The notes: generated from the letters alone by a model not told the origin. Shown: positions 48,071-59,610, counted from the first letter of the stretch. The stretch: DNA of 64,000 bases from Numida meleagris (GCF_002078875.1 NC_034409.1:104265014-104329013), one strand, 5' to 3'. Numbers and translations: made by a program.

Positions 48071-50068
48071 TAGCTGAGGTTTGCAAGGCTGTCAAAGGCA
48101 GAGAGTCATCTAGTTTCCCTTCGGATTAGCGGCAGTGGTTTTCCAAAACTCTCAGGCTCTTAAAAAAGCAATCGGCAGCTATTTTTTGAAAGCTGCAAAG
48201 GCAGAGGTGGAAGAGGGTTGTATGAAGCAGAGTGAAACTAGGGGATTATACTCAGCAAAACATTAATTCTAATTTATAGAGGTTGAATTTGGTGATAGGG
48301 TAAATTTTCAAAGCAGATGTATGTACTTTCATTTGCAATTAATCCATAACAAACGTATTTAATCCATAATAAAATCAATTGTAATTTAATCCTGTCCCAT
48401 GGTGATAGAAGGAACATAAAAAACTTCCTGAGGCCACAAATCAATACCCAAAACTGTGGACAGCTTTAAAGATATCAGTCTGGAAAATAAATACCTCTGT
48501 TTTGTCTCAGCTGAGTCAGAGATGATTCATATTAAATATATGCACTTTTCATTAAAGAATGATCTTGCTCTAAACTTCCACAGGATTTTCTGCCTTCCTC
48601 CTCAAGCCTGACATGCAGGAAAGCACACGTTTAAGTTGTTGTGAATCTTTTCAGAGACCTTTGGTCTCCTGCCCTTTGGATTTCAACCCCTGTCCTTGTT
48701 AGAAGGACAGGCCTTGTTAGAAGTGGCCTTGTCTGGCTACTGGACAGATAGAGTAGTACATTCCAGTGTTAGCATCAATCTAAGTAATCTGTCCCTCTTA
48801 TTTTCTCACTCTGTGTACACATTCATGCGTACAGTGCTCCCTGGGATGACATCCAGATGTACTCCAGGGTAGATGGCTGGAGATGCAGATGCACCCACCA
48901 AGAGAGAGCTATGGGCACCTGGCTCAGCACCTCTGCTTCCACCATATCAAGCAGTGAAACAGCTCAGAAGTAAAGGCAAAATTTGGCTCTCTACTTTTAA
49001 ATAAGATCTATATATACAGATAATTTATAAAAACATGTTGAGCAATAACCAGCAGAAGGTGCATCATGACCCCCAAGGGAGTGAGTGGATTAAAATGAAT
49101 ATGTTGACATTGAGACATGCTGTTAATGCAACATTTCTGAACTTGATTTTCTTGTACCATCAGGAGAGCAGTATGCCAGAAACCTGATCCCCGAGGACCA
49201 TTCAAGGTTGAGCTCCTAAGGAATGCCTCTTTTGCTGGTTGTGGCTGCAGATAGTACGGCTTGTTTACAGTCTGGAGTCACTCCCCCATTCCTCTGTCTT
49301 CTGAAGTTAAAAAAGAGCACTGCCAGTAATAATTTGTTTTGCTTTTCCCATAATTTTGCTCCCTAAACTTAAATACAGCATTCCAAAATGAACCAAAATA
49401 TCGCTGAAAACCTCTGCTCTTATCTCCTCACTGTCTGGCTTTGTGGAGCTCTCTCCATGACAACCGGTAACAGCAAGTCAGCCAAATCCTGAGACAGAGG
49501 CAGGGTGTGTGAGCACCAACATAATTACAGAGAAATACAAGGAATTTTTATCTGCAAAAAGCAACTTCTTAAGCAAAAGATGCCACTATAAACATTCTTT
49601 CAGGTTTCATTAACTTCCTACTGAGTAGGTATTCTGAAAGTCCCTCAGAATAATCTATCTGACTGCCTATATATCAATCAATATAGACTGTTAATAAATA
49701 GTCACCTTTTACTAGAAATGGGAATATTTAATATTCTTCTGCAGCTTCATATATAACAATTTCCATTAAGCAGCTCTGTTAAGTTACTCTGCTTCTTGAA
49801 CACAGCTCTCAGCAATAGTCTTTCTTGTGTTAGAAAACAAATAGTCTCAAAAACACTTTCTCAAACAATGTTTTTTGTTCAGGTTTTGGTTTTAGTTTCA
49901 GTTTGGTTTGTGAGAATGTAGTATTCAAGGCAGCTGTGGAAAGAAAAGTGGTTTCTTCTATCACAAACTGACTGGTTTGCCACTCTTCAAGTCTAGAACC
50001 AATTCTGATGACACCAGCAGTCACTAATCACAGAAAGTGACATCACAAGCTATGATGTGATATTGCTG
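48071..50068. other. Unique non-coding sequence
   Basis: Two kilobases mostly AT-rich after 48240. A small hairpin GCAGCT...AGCTGC spans 48175-48196. No gene or repeat family recognised. Confidence 0.5.
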
Positions 50069-50164
50069 AAGATGTGGCATTGAGGGACATGGTTAGTGGG
50101 CACGGTGGCGATGGGCTGACTAGGTGATCTTAGTGGTCTTTTCCAACCTTTGTGATTCTATGAT
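50069..50164 (+). mobile_element. Short CR1 3' fragment
   Basis: Under 100 bases of plus-strand CR1: GATGTGGCATTGAGGGACAT, then GGTGATCTTAGTGGTCTTTT and the tail GTGATTCTATGATAC. It is followed about 200 bases later by the longest CR1 in the window, in the same orientation. Confidence 0.92.
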
Positions 50165-50370
50165 ACAAAAAGATTTTTCAATTATCACACAAAGATCAGA
50201 AAAAAGAGAATTGGACACTTGTAGGAGATCCTGTGATGGACTGTGAGAGGTGTGTCTGTTGGTGAGCAATAGTTCCCTTCTGCCCCCCAGATGCACCTCT
50301 GTCTTCTGCCTCTGCAATTTCCCCAGTTTATAAGATGCTTAGGTGACCTCAGCAGCAGAGCATCACTACC
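50165..50370. other. Short unique spacer between CR1 copies
   Basis: About 200 bases with no recognised CR1 sequence, separating two plus-strand fragments. It could be diverged CR1 or host sequence; I cannot tell by eye. Confidence 0.4.
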
Positions 50371-50731
50371 AAAATTCAAGCTCAGCAAGACCAAATGCTG
50401 GGTTCTGCACTTCGGCCACAACAATCCCAGGCAACACTATAGGCCTGGGGCAGAGTGGCTAAAAACTTGTGTGGAAGAAATGGATCTGAGGGTGTTGGTC
50501 AACACTCAGCTGAACATGAGCCAGCAGTGTGCACAGGTAGCTAAGAAGGCCAATGGCATCCTGACTTGTATCAGAAAAAGAGTTGCCAGAAGGGGAAGGG
50601 AGGTGATCATCCCTCTGTACTCAGTTCCGGTGAGGCTGCACCTCAAGTACTGTGTTCAGTTATGGGCTCCTCACTATAAGAATGATATCGAAGTCCTGGA
50701 GCGTGTCCAGAGAAGGGCAACAAAGCTGTGA
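50371..50731 (+). pseudogene. CR1 ORF2 (reverse transcriptase) C-terminal remnant
   Basis: About 119 consecutive codons remain open, in the frame that starts with a chance ATG at 50291. Recognisable CR1 motifs in order are [47 protein letters not shown] and [11 protein letters not shown]. The RT catalytic core lies upstream in intact elements and is absent. The frame ends at a TGA created by loss of a few bases after RRATKL, where the usual text continues toward a GLEHKS-like motif (still visible out of frame as CTGGAGCACAAGTCT). No functional product is expected. Confidence 0.92.
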
Positions 50732-51145
50732 GGGATCTGGAGCACAAGTCTGATGGGGAGTGGCTGAGCAAACTAGGGTTGTTCAGTCTGGAGAAGAGGA
50801 GGCTCAGGCAAGACCTTATCACTCCCTACAATCACCTGAAAGGAGATTGAGATGACGTAGGGGTCTGCCTCTTCTCCTGCATGACCAGCAATAAGATGAG
50901 AGGGAATGGCCTCAAGTTGTGCCAGGGGAGGTTCAGGTTGGGTATTAGGAAAAATTTCTTCTCCAAGAGTAGTGAGGCATTGAAACAGCTTGCCCAGGGA
51001 GGTCGTGGAGTCACTGTCCTTGGAGATATTCAAGAAAGGTCTAGATGTTGTACTAAGGGACATGGTTTAGTGAGGAAATATTGGTGGTAGGTGGATGGTT
51101 GGACTGGATGATCTTGGAGGTCCTTGGTGATTCTATGATTCTGTG
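50371..51145 (+). mobile_element. Longest CR1 LINE fragment (ORF2 end plus 3' UTR)
   Basis: The plus-strand CR1 is about 775 bases. It begins inside the ORF2 C-terminal coding region and passes GGAGAAGAGGAGGCTCAGGC and GAGAGGGAATGGCCTCAAGT, then the 3' blocks. It ends in TGATTCTATGATTCTGTG, the normal tail. It is 5'-truncated like nearly all CR1 copies. The relatively good conservation of the coding part (separate entry) suggests a moderately young insertion. Confidence 0.97.
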
Positions 51146-51880
51146 TGTGATGCTAGTGACACAACTCAGCAACCAGATTGCTCTGCAGAAGATGCCAGGC
51201 ATGCACAGGACAGTCAACAGAAAGAGCATCTGAAAGGTCAGCTGAGGGGAACAGCATCGTTAGCCAGAGGCTGTTACACCTTGCATGACTATGTGATAGG
51301 AATCACTGCAGGGAAATCGAAAGAGTCAGAGTACGTGTTGTGTGATGCTGCTGTGCCATTGCAAATCCTTGTAGATGCTCTTTTTGACCCCAGGTCTTGG
51401 TTTCTGTTGGCCACTTCCAAGGTCTTCCTCCAACAGCTGTTTCAGTGGCCACACACAAACTGCCTCATCTGCTCCAGAGCAACTGGCCAATTTGTGTGGG
51501 GGGAAAACTATAGATTTTTATACAGCTGGCAGCCAGCACAACTGTCTGTTAAACTTGTTTCTGCTGATGCCTTGAGCAGCTCCTGCAGCACTCTACGGTG
51601 CTGCAAGAACTTTACATTTTCAGGGGGAAATTCACCCTGGTGCAGAAAGGCATTATGAGCCTATGTAAGTGACTTGTGTTGTCTTGACAGCAGCCATTTG
51701 CAGACTGCACCCAGAAAACCATTTTTGTGGTCTCCTTGTCCTGACAAAGATTGTGTGGAAAGGATGCCAGGAAGGTCTGGTCTTGGGCCATAGATTCCTT
51801 TTCAAACCTCTAAATTGATCTGAAAATTTGACCATTTACAGGTTTGTTATTTCATGGATCATCAACAACACCTTGTCCAG
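51146..51880. other. Unique spacer with the longest open frame of the window
   Basis: This holds the 171-codon plus-strand frame 51143-51658, which starts on the CR1 tail. It shows no domain, signal peptide or membrane segment that I recognise. A frame of this length is about what chance gives in 64 kb of moderately GC-rich sequence, so I do not call it a gene. Confidence 0.5.
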
Positions 51881-52228
51881 TGAGACCTGAGAGCAGCCTT
51901 TCAGTATCTAAAGGGGGCCTATAAGAAAGAAGGGGATGGACTCTTTAGCAGGGTCTGTTGTGACAGGACAAGGGCAAATGGTTTCAAACTAAAAGATGGG
52001 AGATTTAGACTAGATATAAGGAGTACGTTTTTTACCATAAGGGTAGTGAGGCATTGGAACAGGTTGCCCAGAGAGGTGGTGGATGCCCCATCCCTGGGGA
52101 CACTCAACATCAGGCTGGATGGAGCTCTGAGCAACCTGATGTAGCTGTAGGTGTCCCTGTTCATTGCAGGGAGGTTGGACCATATGGCCTTTAATGATTT
52201 CTTTCAAATCACTCAAATGATTCTATGT
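51881..52228 (+). mobile_element. CR1 LINE 3' fragment
   Basis: The plus-strand CR1 runs from TGAGACCTGAGAGCAGCCTT through TTTAGCAGGGTCTGTTGTGA and GCATTGGAACAGGTTGCCCA. The GTCCCTGTTCATTGCAGGG block marks the same 3' type as 2753 and 19860. The tail is CACTCAAATGATTCTATG. A small insert (ATTTCTTTCAAATCACTC) interrupts the usual junction between the body and the tail. Confidence 0.95.
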
Positions 52229-55200
52229 TTCTCCAAGCAAAAATGTGAACCCTGTAAAATAAGGATTTACTGCTTTGAGTTTGAAATCTACCTCACTCTG
52301 CATACTGATTAAACACGAACAACCTTATAGGAAAATCATGTATTTATTTGTTTTCCTTATATAATGGAAATATATACTCCTCACAGACACAGACTGATAC
52401 TGTCTTTGCCTACCAGAGGATACTCTATTTTAAAACCTGAAAACACAGATTAATTCAGTGGTTTCTTTCCTATTTTAAGGTATTTGATGGTGTGAACAAA
52501 TCATAATTTTTATTCAAAAGAAGCCAATCTAAGATGATTCTGTGAAAGCACTGACCATTTTTTCAGTAGAAGTGAGTCATGGTCTAACTCCTCCAAAAGA
52601 GCATGTGTGCTGGGGGGGCTGGCGCAGGCCCTAGACACTGCTGTAATCTGTGAAGATGCCTGTAACAACCAACACTTTCCCTAATGAGACCTCAGAATGT
52701 CTTGATGATCTCCTCTAATTGCTCTGTATAATTGGAAGATGTTGCAGCCCCATCCTCTGTGCTAAGGATGAGCATTTCAAAAATGTAAATTGTATGAACA
52801 CGGCTCTAATTGGGCTGGGGAGTTTGGTGGATTTTGTTGTAGCCTTGATTATTTACAGACGAAAGGAATGTGAATCAGCGGCCAGAGATATTGATCATCA
52901 AATCGCTCCACTGAGTGACAAAACTGCCTGTATGGCTCCATTAAAAATGCTTGTTTGCTGTCAGAATTTTACAGGACATATAGTCCGTACTGAAGTTGTC
53001 CCACTAAAACAGTTATGCTTTAGGCTCATATTAGGACATGCACTTTTAGGAGGTACCACCAACATTTCCCAGCAGTACACTGGCTCCTGCTAACTGACTG
53101 GGTCTCACCTAAGTTCTCATTTTTGGACACCATGCCAGCAACCAGCAAGGTCCTTGGTAGAAGTAGCTTAAAAAATGTGAATGTTAGAAAACGTAATTTT
53201 GGGCAGTTCCCCAGGCGTGTCAAAATAAGCTGTGCTGAGTTCAGCTGTGGCAAAAGTTATCCTCTAGGTGTAGCTGCTTGTGCAGGAGGTGGAAGGTTGA
53301 GATTTCTTCCAGCCTTGCTTGACTCCTTGCTACCAGCAGGACTTTGGGATGGAAAGTCTGAAAAGCTGCACTATCCCTACTTCCTAGATTTAAGGTCCTG
53401 ATGGTGTAGAGCCAACTGATCTAACTTGGGCACCTCTTTGGAGCACCAGGTTAGGAAGCCAGTCCTCCGTGTATTGTTGGTGGGAGAGGAAACCCTCTCC
53501 AAAAAGCAGTGTATACCAACCTAATGGATACCACAGCCACAGTGTGGAGGAAACTTCTGGCCTTGCTCCGCAGTGGGATGCCACTCCCACTGAGACTTGC
53601 ATTAAGATACTTCCCAGCATGGATACCTCTCATCACTGCTTCAAGCTAGAAGGGGGATTTTTAACCCACGGAGGCTACCAAATCCTTTAATTGGTTCTCA
53701 GATGTGTTCAGCCACCAGTCATAGATTAGGTTGCACTTATCTCTCTGCCAATGGTCACTGATCAAAAGATGTGCAAAATGAGTTTTCTCTCAGGACTGGA
53801 TTTCCTCTCTCATTAGCAGCGTGCCATTTGGACTGTGTGGCTGACAGAATGATTAAAGATACTGTAGTTCTCTGCATTTGCTACCGGAAAACCATGAAGT
53901 CTAGGGCACTTGTTTCTAGAATGTGACTAAGTTACAATTGACAGAAATCTTGAGTTTTGTCATGGAAAATGTTTCTCAGTCCTATTATCTGACGTTGCCT
54001 GCAGCATCTAGGCTTCCACAAGTAACTGCGCAGAGGGAGAAGCTCAACAAGGAGAACCACATCCACAGTACACTATATGCATACATAATAGCATAGCTTA
54101 TTTTCTGGAATATTGGCCAAAAAAGGATGAGGAAAGGAGTATGAGCACAGACAAGGCAGCCTTATTACCCTTTCTGATCACTACCATCAGCAAAGCTTTG
54201 TGGTGTTTGCCCCATTCTTTTTTTTATGATTTTTCTTTAGGAGCACAAAAGATGCAGGAGATAGAATCTAGCACTTCATCATCTCTCTTGTAATCTCTTT
54301 TACCGAAAATGTGTTAATTTGGAAAAATAAAAAGGAGGATAAAAGGATGATTTATGAACACACGTAGTCTAATAAATAAGCTTATAACATTGCAAAAGAG
54401 CCATTGTTAAATATGTTTTACATTTGAACAGCTATAAAATTTTTAAAGAAAGCTCTGGTGAGTCTGGTTTTAATGAAGTCTTTTGTCTCTCCAAGGCAGC
54501 ATATTCCATGTGGAGGAGGTTATTTTCCCCCCATTTCTGAGGTAGTTAACTCTCACAGAGATGGCCAGGGCACTAGTTATAGCTGCTGTATATCGCTGCT
54601 TTCAAAAGGAACAAGAAATCCAGCTATTCAACACATACCCTCAGCATGCACTTGAGGTAGTGGCTGCCAAACAAAGTGCTAAGCATGCAAAGTTGGGATC
54701 TCTCCTGAGCAAGTGGCCAGTGCCAAAAATACAGCTAGCAGCCTTAAAGAGGTGAAAAACATAGGACCTGTCCTCTGAGCCCATCACTAGCAATCACATG
54801 CAGACTGATTCTCCTTTCCAAAAGCTTTGCTTTTCATATCCTGGAACCCCAGCACCTCTCACTTATTACTCTCTACCGTCATCACTCCCCAGTTCCCTAC
54901 TTCTTCTGCTGGCTTCCCAGGGGATGTCCTTGACACTCCGGTGTATGACTTGCTAGCATATTTTTCCCTGTGTTCTGTTCCCCAAGGAAAAAGAAGCAAT
55001 TTATGCACCAGAGGATTTTTTGTGCAGTGCTGGTCAAAATAAATACAAATACAACCCCCTGAGGTTATGTATGCATTCCAGCATTTGAAAAGGAGCAGCA
55101 CTCCTCGAAGTGTTAACTACATTTTAAAATTAAAACGTTAACTGAGCTGGTTACAAAAGCATGTCATATGATGAAAACCAAAGTCTGTTGCGAATGTCAA

Positions 55201-55623
55201 ATGCCTGTAACTGATGTGGAGGCTGTTTGTCTCTAGTTTTTAATTAAAGCCTTGAGTGCAAAGTGCTGTTATAGTCTTGAGGACTGAAACTGAAAACAGC
55301 TTGGGAGAAGTAGCAGTGTAAGAGGTAGAAGTTCAGGGTGCTATTTTTCTTTTTCTCATTGTGAAGAGGCAAGCTATTCTCACTGGAGCTCACGTAGGAA
55401 ATAGTCCATTGATTCCTTGACAGCTTTTCTTTCTTGTAAATGGCAGACAGGGCCTACACTTCAGAGGTTCTGATTATCCGACACACCCTTTTAAGCTGGT
55501 TACTCATGCACCTTTTCTTGCAGCCCTGAGCTTTTTTTTTTCCAGGTATACTCTGTGCATCCCTCTGTGGGACAACTCCACCCTGAGTTTCTTCTCATTC
55601 ACATGCTCTGCTCATACTTTTTG
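52229..55623. other. Unique non-coding sequence
   Basis: No gene or transposon recognised in 3.4 kb. The 124-codon frame at 52719-53093 has one hydrophobic stretch but no known domain. AT-rich sequence dominates 54230-54440. Confidence 0.5.
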
Positions 55624-55708
55624 TAGAATCAGAGAATCATAAAATCATTAAGGTTGGAAAAGACCACTAAGATAATCTAGTATAACCACCAACCCATCAA
55701 CCCATTGC
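55624..55708 (-). mobile_element. Short CR1 3' fragment
   Basis: The minus-strand CR1 tip is GTAGAATCAGAGAATCATAA, then AATCATTAAGGTTGG, AAAAGACCACTAAGATAATC and a degraded ACCACCAACCCATC block. About 85 bases. Confidence 0.88.
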
Positions 55709-56085
55709 CTGTTCCTCCAAATGGCAGGCTTTATATGATCCTTCCCACAACTAACTTGGAAGCTCCCAGCAAGCAGTCATGTATCTTCACATCATCTCTG
55801 CAGCCCTTATGTGTCCTTCTGTATTACTGAGCAGGAAATTCCTTCAGCAGAATGAGCTTGAGGATCAGTTCTTCACCTCAAAGCCTGGGACACTATTGCT
55901 CAGTGTGTCCTTTACTCCTTTTGTAAGCTTCTGGGGGAAAATCAGTCTTTCAAAGACACTTAGTTTCTTCTTGCTACTGTGAACTTCCCTAGATCTAGTT
56001 AAAGCTCAGAAGCAGCCAAAAGCACCCTGTCTCCACTATAACAGAAGAGAATGACATTTTTTCTAGTGTTCACTTACTTAGTGTT

Positions 56086-56093
56086 TGACGTCA
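56086..56093. promoter_or_regulatory. Perfect CRE-type palindrome
   Basis: TGACGTCA in the context GTTTGACGTCATTAGC, the third of three full-site CRE octamers in the window. Confidence 0.22.
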
Positions 56094-57049
56094 TTAGCCT
56101 TCCTGTGCATGGTAAAATCCTAGGGCAGGGCAGCACCTCTGTGTGACTGAGCATCAGTGACCGAAGGGGAAGGTGGTGATGGTTCTGGTCCTGAGGAAAA
56201 AAGGATAAGAGGAAGAAATCAGCTTTAACTCAAAGACACATGCATTGAGTCATAAAATCTCCTGAGGATGCTTCTGAGGTACAGCACTTCATGTGTCATC
56301 CTTCGTTGGTGGCTGTGGCTGAAGCAGAGAATCTGGTCCTGCAGGGATGTGTAGCAGCTTGCATGCTAATTGGCTGTAAAATGAAGGGTAGCCTTTGGCG
56401 TGCTCTAGCACTCATTTGCGTGGGTGTTAGCTCAGCAGTGACTTTAAACTACTTGCACACTCTAGACCTGCTCCTTACCCTTCCCTTTCTCCTCCTAAAA
56501 AAGAATGTGTTTATTACCCTTTGGCATGCCCAGCGATGGCTCTTCTTCAGCTGAGTTTGCTCTTTCTTTGGCCAGAGAAGCACTTGCTCCCATCCTCCAG
56601 ATTTCCATTTGGAGCACAAAATGAGCTGCTCAAGTTGAGCAGGTTTCACGTTATCCCAGTGCATCACGTGGGAAATCTACATTAGCACGAGGTAAACATT
56701 CACTGGACCCAGTTCAAAGGCTCTGAACAGTGACCAAGTGGAGGCTGCAGTGGGGAAACAGCCATGGTTCACAAAGCCGGCATCCCACACACCTCACAGG
56801 CAGAGGGATGGACGGGCCATGCACTGGAACATATTTTCAGCAGCAGAGGCCCAGGATAATTTATGAGAGCTTATAATGCTAACTGTTAATGTTAAAAATG
56901 CTATATCCTGTGCAGAGGTGGGCAAAGTAATGAAGCATAAAGTCTGGCTGCAGCTGAAAACCTGGCTCTGTCTCGGCTCCGTGCCCGTGAATGAGAAAGA
57001 AGTCGGGACAGAGCCAAAGTACTGAAAAGCGTCTGGCACCGCTTCCTGG

Positions 57050-57064
57050 AGGTCACCGTGACCT
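57050..57064. promoter_or_regulatory. Perfect estrogen response element palindrome
   Basis: AGGTCACCGTGACCT is two inverted AGGTCA half-sites with a 3-bp spacer, the exact consensus for estrogen receptor homodimers. All twelve specified bases match. By simple base counting such a 12-base match is expected well under once in 64 kb, and the spacer CpG makes it rarer still in CpG-poor DNA. No exon or promoter is recognised nearby, so it would act as a distal element if functional. Confidence 0.45.
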
Positions 57065-57802
57065 TACCTGCCTGCACTTATGTGTGCTTGTGCACACCCG
57101 CACGCATGGCACACTGTACACTTCCCATGTTCTGCTGCATGCTCCATTCCAAAGATCAGATGATGTTTTTGCCTCTCGGGGCTAAGACAAATGTTTGGCT
57201 TGTCACAGCCTCAGCCATACCTTCAAACCTTTTGGCTCATCTCAGAGTAATGCTTAGGCATAATTGGAGACATCTTTCAGCAGGGCCTATCTCTGGGACT
57301 GCGAGACATAATGAATGGTTCCTCCTCCTCCAAAGGTAAACTGCTGCTGAACTCTCAGCACCGTGTTCACCTGCCTGATGAAACATGTTTTGGATTACAT
57401 AAGACTAAGTGATGTTAGTTTCCCAAGCGGCAGTGAGGAGAAGTTTGTACCTAACAGGAGATTATCCCTCGGCCACATCAGTAGTTGAAGAAGATGTAAA
57501 ATGCATGAATTTACATCAGATTTAGATCAGCTTAGAGGTTGGGACTAGCATTTCCACTATATTCTTAAATAGCTTGTAGGGATTTGCAAAACCTGGGCCC
57601 AGATTTCCCCTAGCTTGGAGCAAATACTAATTTCATTTGCAGTTCAACATAATCTCTAATTTTTAAAGATGTACAAATGTAGAAATTACATGTAGAAATG
57701 TAGAAAAAAGACTTTCTGAAAGTTCACATTCTTTGTAAGTTGGACCTTCTTCATTTTGGGTACATATGAGTCTGAGCTCTGAATGTGAGTTAGACACATT
57801 TC

Positions 57803-57850
57803 GAACTCACATACATCCACTTATATTTTGAATTCACATACATCCACATA
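57803..57850 (+). repeat. Two-copy tandem duplication, 27-base period
   Basis: GAACTCACATACATCCACTTA at 57803-57823 recurs as GAATTCACATACATCCACATA at 57830-57850 with two differences. Probably a local slippage duplication. Confidence 0.85.
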
Positions 57851-58190
57851 AGCCCAGGCAGTTTTTGTCTTTACATTGAACAACAGTTGCTAGATTGTGT
57901 GTGTCTTCACTGAAAACAATCAGCGAGCAGTGAAGTCATCCAAACCTCCAGCTCAAACCACACGTGAGTTCTTCTTTTTCACTTCAAGTACTTCTTTCTG
58001 CCTGCCCACAAGTCCCAGTCCTCACACTATGCACCCAAGGGGCTCCCAGTCACACTGCTTTGTTCATCTACTTCTATACTTTTTCATTGGCTGCAGGAGG
58101 TGCTAGTAATTACACAATATGTGTTTTTCAGCATATTTGGGGGTTGGTTTTTATGTACTGTAGAACCTATAGACTTGCTATATCTATACT

Positions 58191-58370
58191 TAGAATCATA
58201 AAATCATAGAAGCATAGAAGCATAGAATCTCGAAGGCTGGAAAGACCTCTAAGATCATCTAGTCCAACCATCAAACTATCACCACCATGCTCACTAACCA
58301 CGTCCCTCAGTGCCACATCTACCCTCTTCTTAAACACCTCCAGGGACAGTGACTCCACCACCTCCTGGGC
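58191..58370 (-). mobile_element. CR1 LINE 3' fragment with expanded tail
   Basis: The minus-strand CR1 starts with a tail of several near-octamer units (AATCATAA, AATCATAG, AAGCATAG, AAGCATAG, AATC). The body runs CGAAGGCTGG through CCAACCATCAAACTATCACC to CTCCACCACCTCCTGGGC. It ends after about 180 bases. Confidence 0.93.
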
Positions 58371-59070
58371 ATCTCCATGATCTGTGGGAAGCACTTGCTG
58401 CCCTGTGACTGGATTTTCCACCACTCTGCATTTGCATGCTCACTGGGTGACCCTCAGACGTTAGTTTATTTTTCGATGCTCCCTCTCTGAAATAGAGGGG
58501 TGATGATAATTCTGAATTTCTCTGTGGAGCTCTGTGTTCAGGTTAGATGCTGTTGTCAGGGACCACATATCATGTCAATAACTATAGAAAACTCTCAGCT
58601 TCCCAGCCATCTCCACACACAAAAACATGCCAGTGCTCACAAATCCCACAATATGTGTCATATGCACACATTTGCCTATTGTCCCCAGAAATATACAAGC
58701 ATGCACAATGCTCTGTGGGCTCCATAGCATGCTGAGGAAAAGGCACTCTGGATAAAAACAAATTTCAGCAGAAACAGGCTGAAGTTGAAATAAGGATTTG
58801 GTGTGCCACATTCTTAGGTAAATCTTTAATTCAGTTTCCTGTTGGGTACAACAGCAGAGAATTCTTAAGAAAGCACTTTAAAAAGCTAAAATTTCTTAAC
58901 GTATGGGAAAGCTTTACTTAGAAAACAAACTTTCCCTTGTGCTTTAATTGTCTGGAAAAGCCTGTGGCTATTTCTCTGATTTCCACTCCAACCTTCGTTT
59001 CTTCCTGCCTAAAGGTGCACTAACGTTGTGGTCAGGACACTTGCTTGGTCCTGTCTGTATGCTGCATTCA
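58371..59070. other. Unique non-coding spacer
   Basis: Seven hundred bases between a minus-strand and a plus-strand CR1. Overlapping frames on both strands near 58500-58811 carry no known motif. Confidence 0.5.
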
Positions 59071-59330
59071 CAGGCAAGAGCAAATGGCCTTGAGTTGTGC
59101 CAGGGGAAGTTCAAGTTGGATATTTGGAAAAATTTCTTCTCAGAAAGAGTGATGAGATGGTTGGAAGAGGGAGGTGGTGGAGTCACTGTCCCTGGAGGTG
59201 TTCAACAAACATGTAGGTGTGATACTTAGAGACATGGTTTAGTGGGTAACACTGATGGTAGGTAGACGGTTGAAACAAGATGATCTTAGAGGTCTTTTCC
59301 AAACTTAATGATTCTCTGATTCCATGATCT
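59071..59330 (+). mobile_element. CR1 LINE 3' fragment
   Basis: The plus-strand CR1 runs from CAGGCAAGAGCAAATGGCCT through GTGCCAGGGGAAGTTCAAGT and GAGTCACTGTCCCTGGAGGT to ATGATTCTCTGATTCCATGA. The usual GCAGCCTGTGCCACTGC equivalent is partly lost. It lies just upstream of the cysteine-rich frame at 59422 but does not overlap it. Confidence 0.95.
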
Positions 59331-59421
59331 CTGAAACAGGGACTGAGGAACAATCAACAATTATTGAATGCATTAAGAGAGATGAATTCTGTTTAAAAGT
59401 TGAGAGTGGGGAGTTTTTAAA

Positions 59422-59610
59422 ATGAAAATGTTGGTTTTTTTATTTGCTTGTTTGTTTTGGGGTGGTCTGGGTCTTAAAAGTCACTGCCATGAAAAATTGC
59501 CAGGTGACTATTATGCTGGGCAGCCAAAAAAATGCTGTTATGAAGACAGTCAGTATGAAACACAGGGTGGGAATCACACCTATCTCATCTCTCTCTGTTG
59601 CTCCATTTAG
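59422..59610 (+). CDS. Hypothetical small secreted cysteine-rich peptide
   Basis: This 62-codon frame begins at an ATG with A at -3. Residues 1-20 resemble a signal peptide (MKMLVFLFACLFWGGLGLKS). The rest holds five cysteines (22, 38, 39, 59, 60), a possible N-glycosylation site at Asn51 and a C-H-x6-YY-x6-CCY spacing that loosely recalls the first cysteine-rich domain of CD30-like TNF receptors, though the RC-P-x-G that should follow is absent. The hydrophobic start lies in T-rich simple sequence, so chance is a serious alternative. The odd cysteine count suggests it would need further exons. Confidence 0.15.
   Translation: MKMLVFLFACLFWGGLGLKSHCHEKLPGDYYAGQPKKCCYEDSQYETQGGNHTYLISLCCSI

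Larger units (their letters stand above)
55709..58190. other. Unique sequence with an ERE-like palindrome
   Basis: No gene or transposon recognised. Noteworthy sites, each listed separately, are a perfect TGACGTCA at 56086, a perfect estrogen response element at 57050 and a 27-base-period duplication at 57803-57850. Confidence 0.5.
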
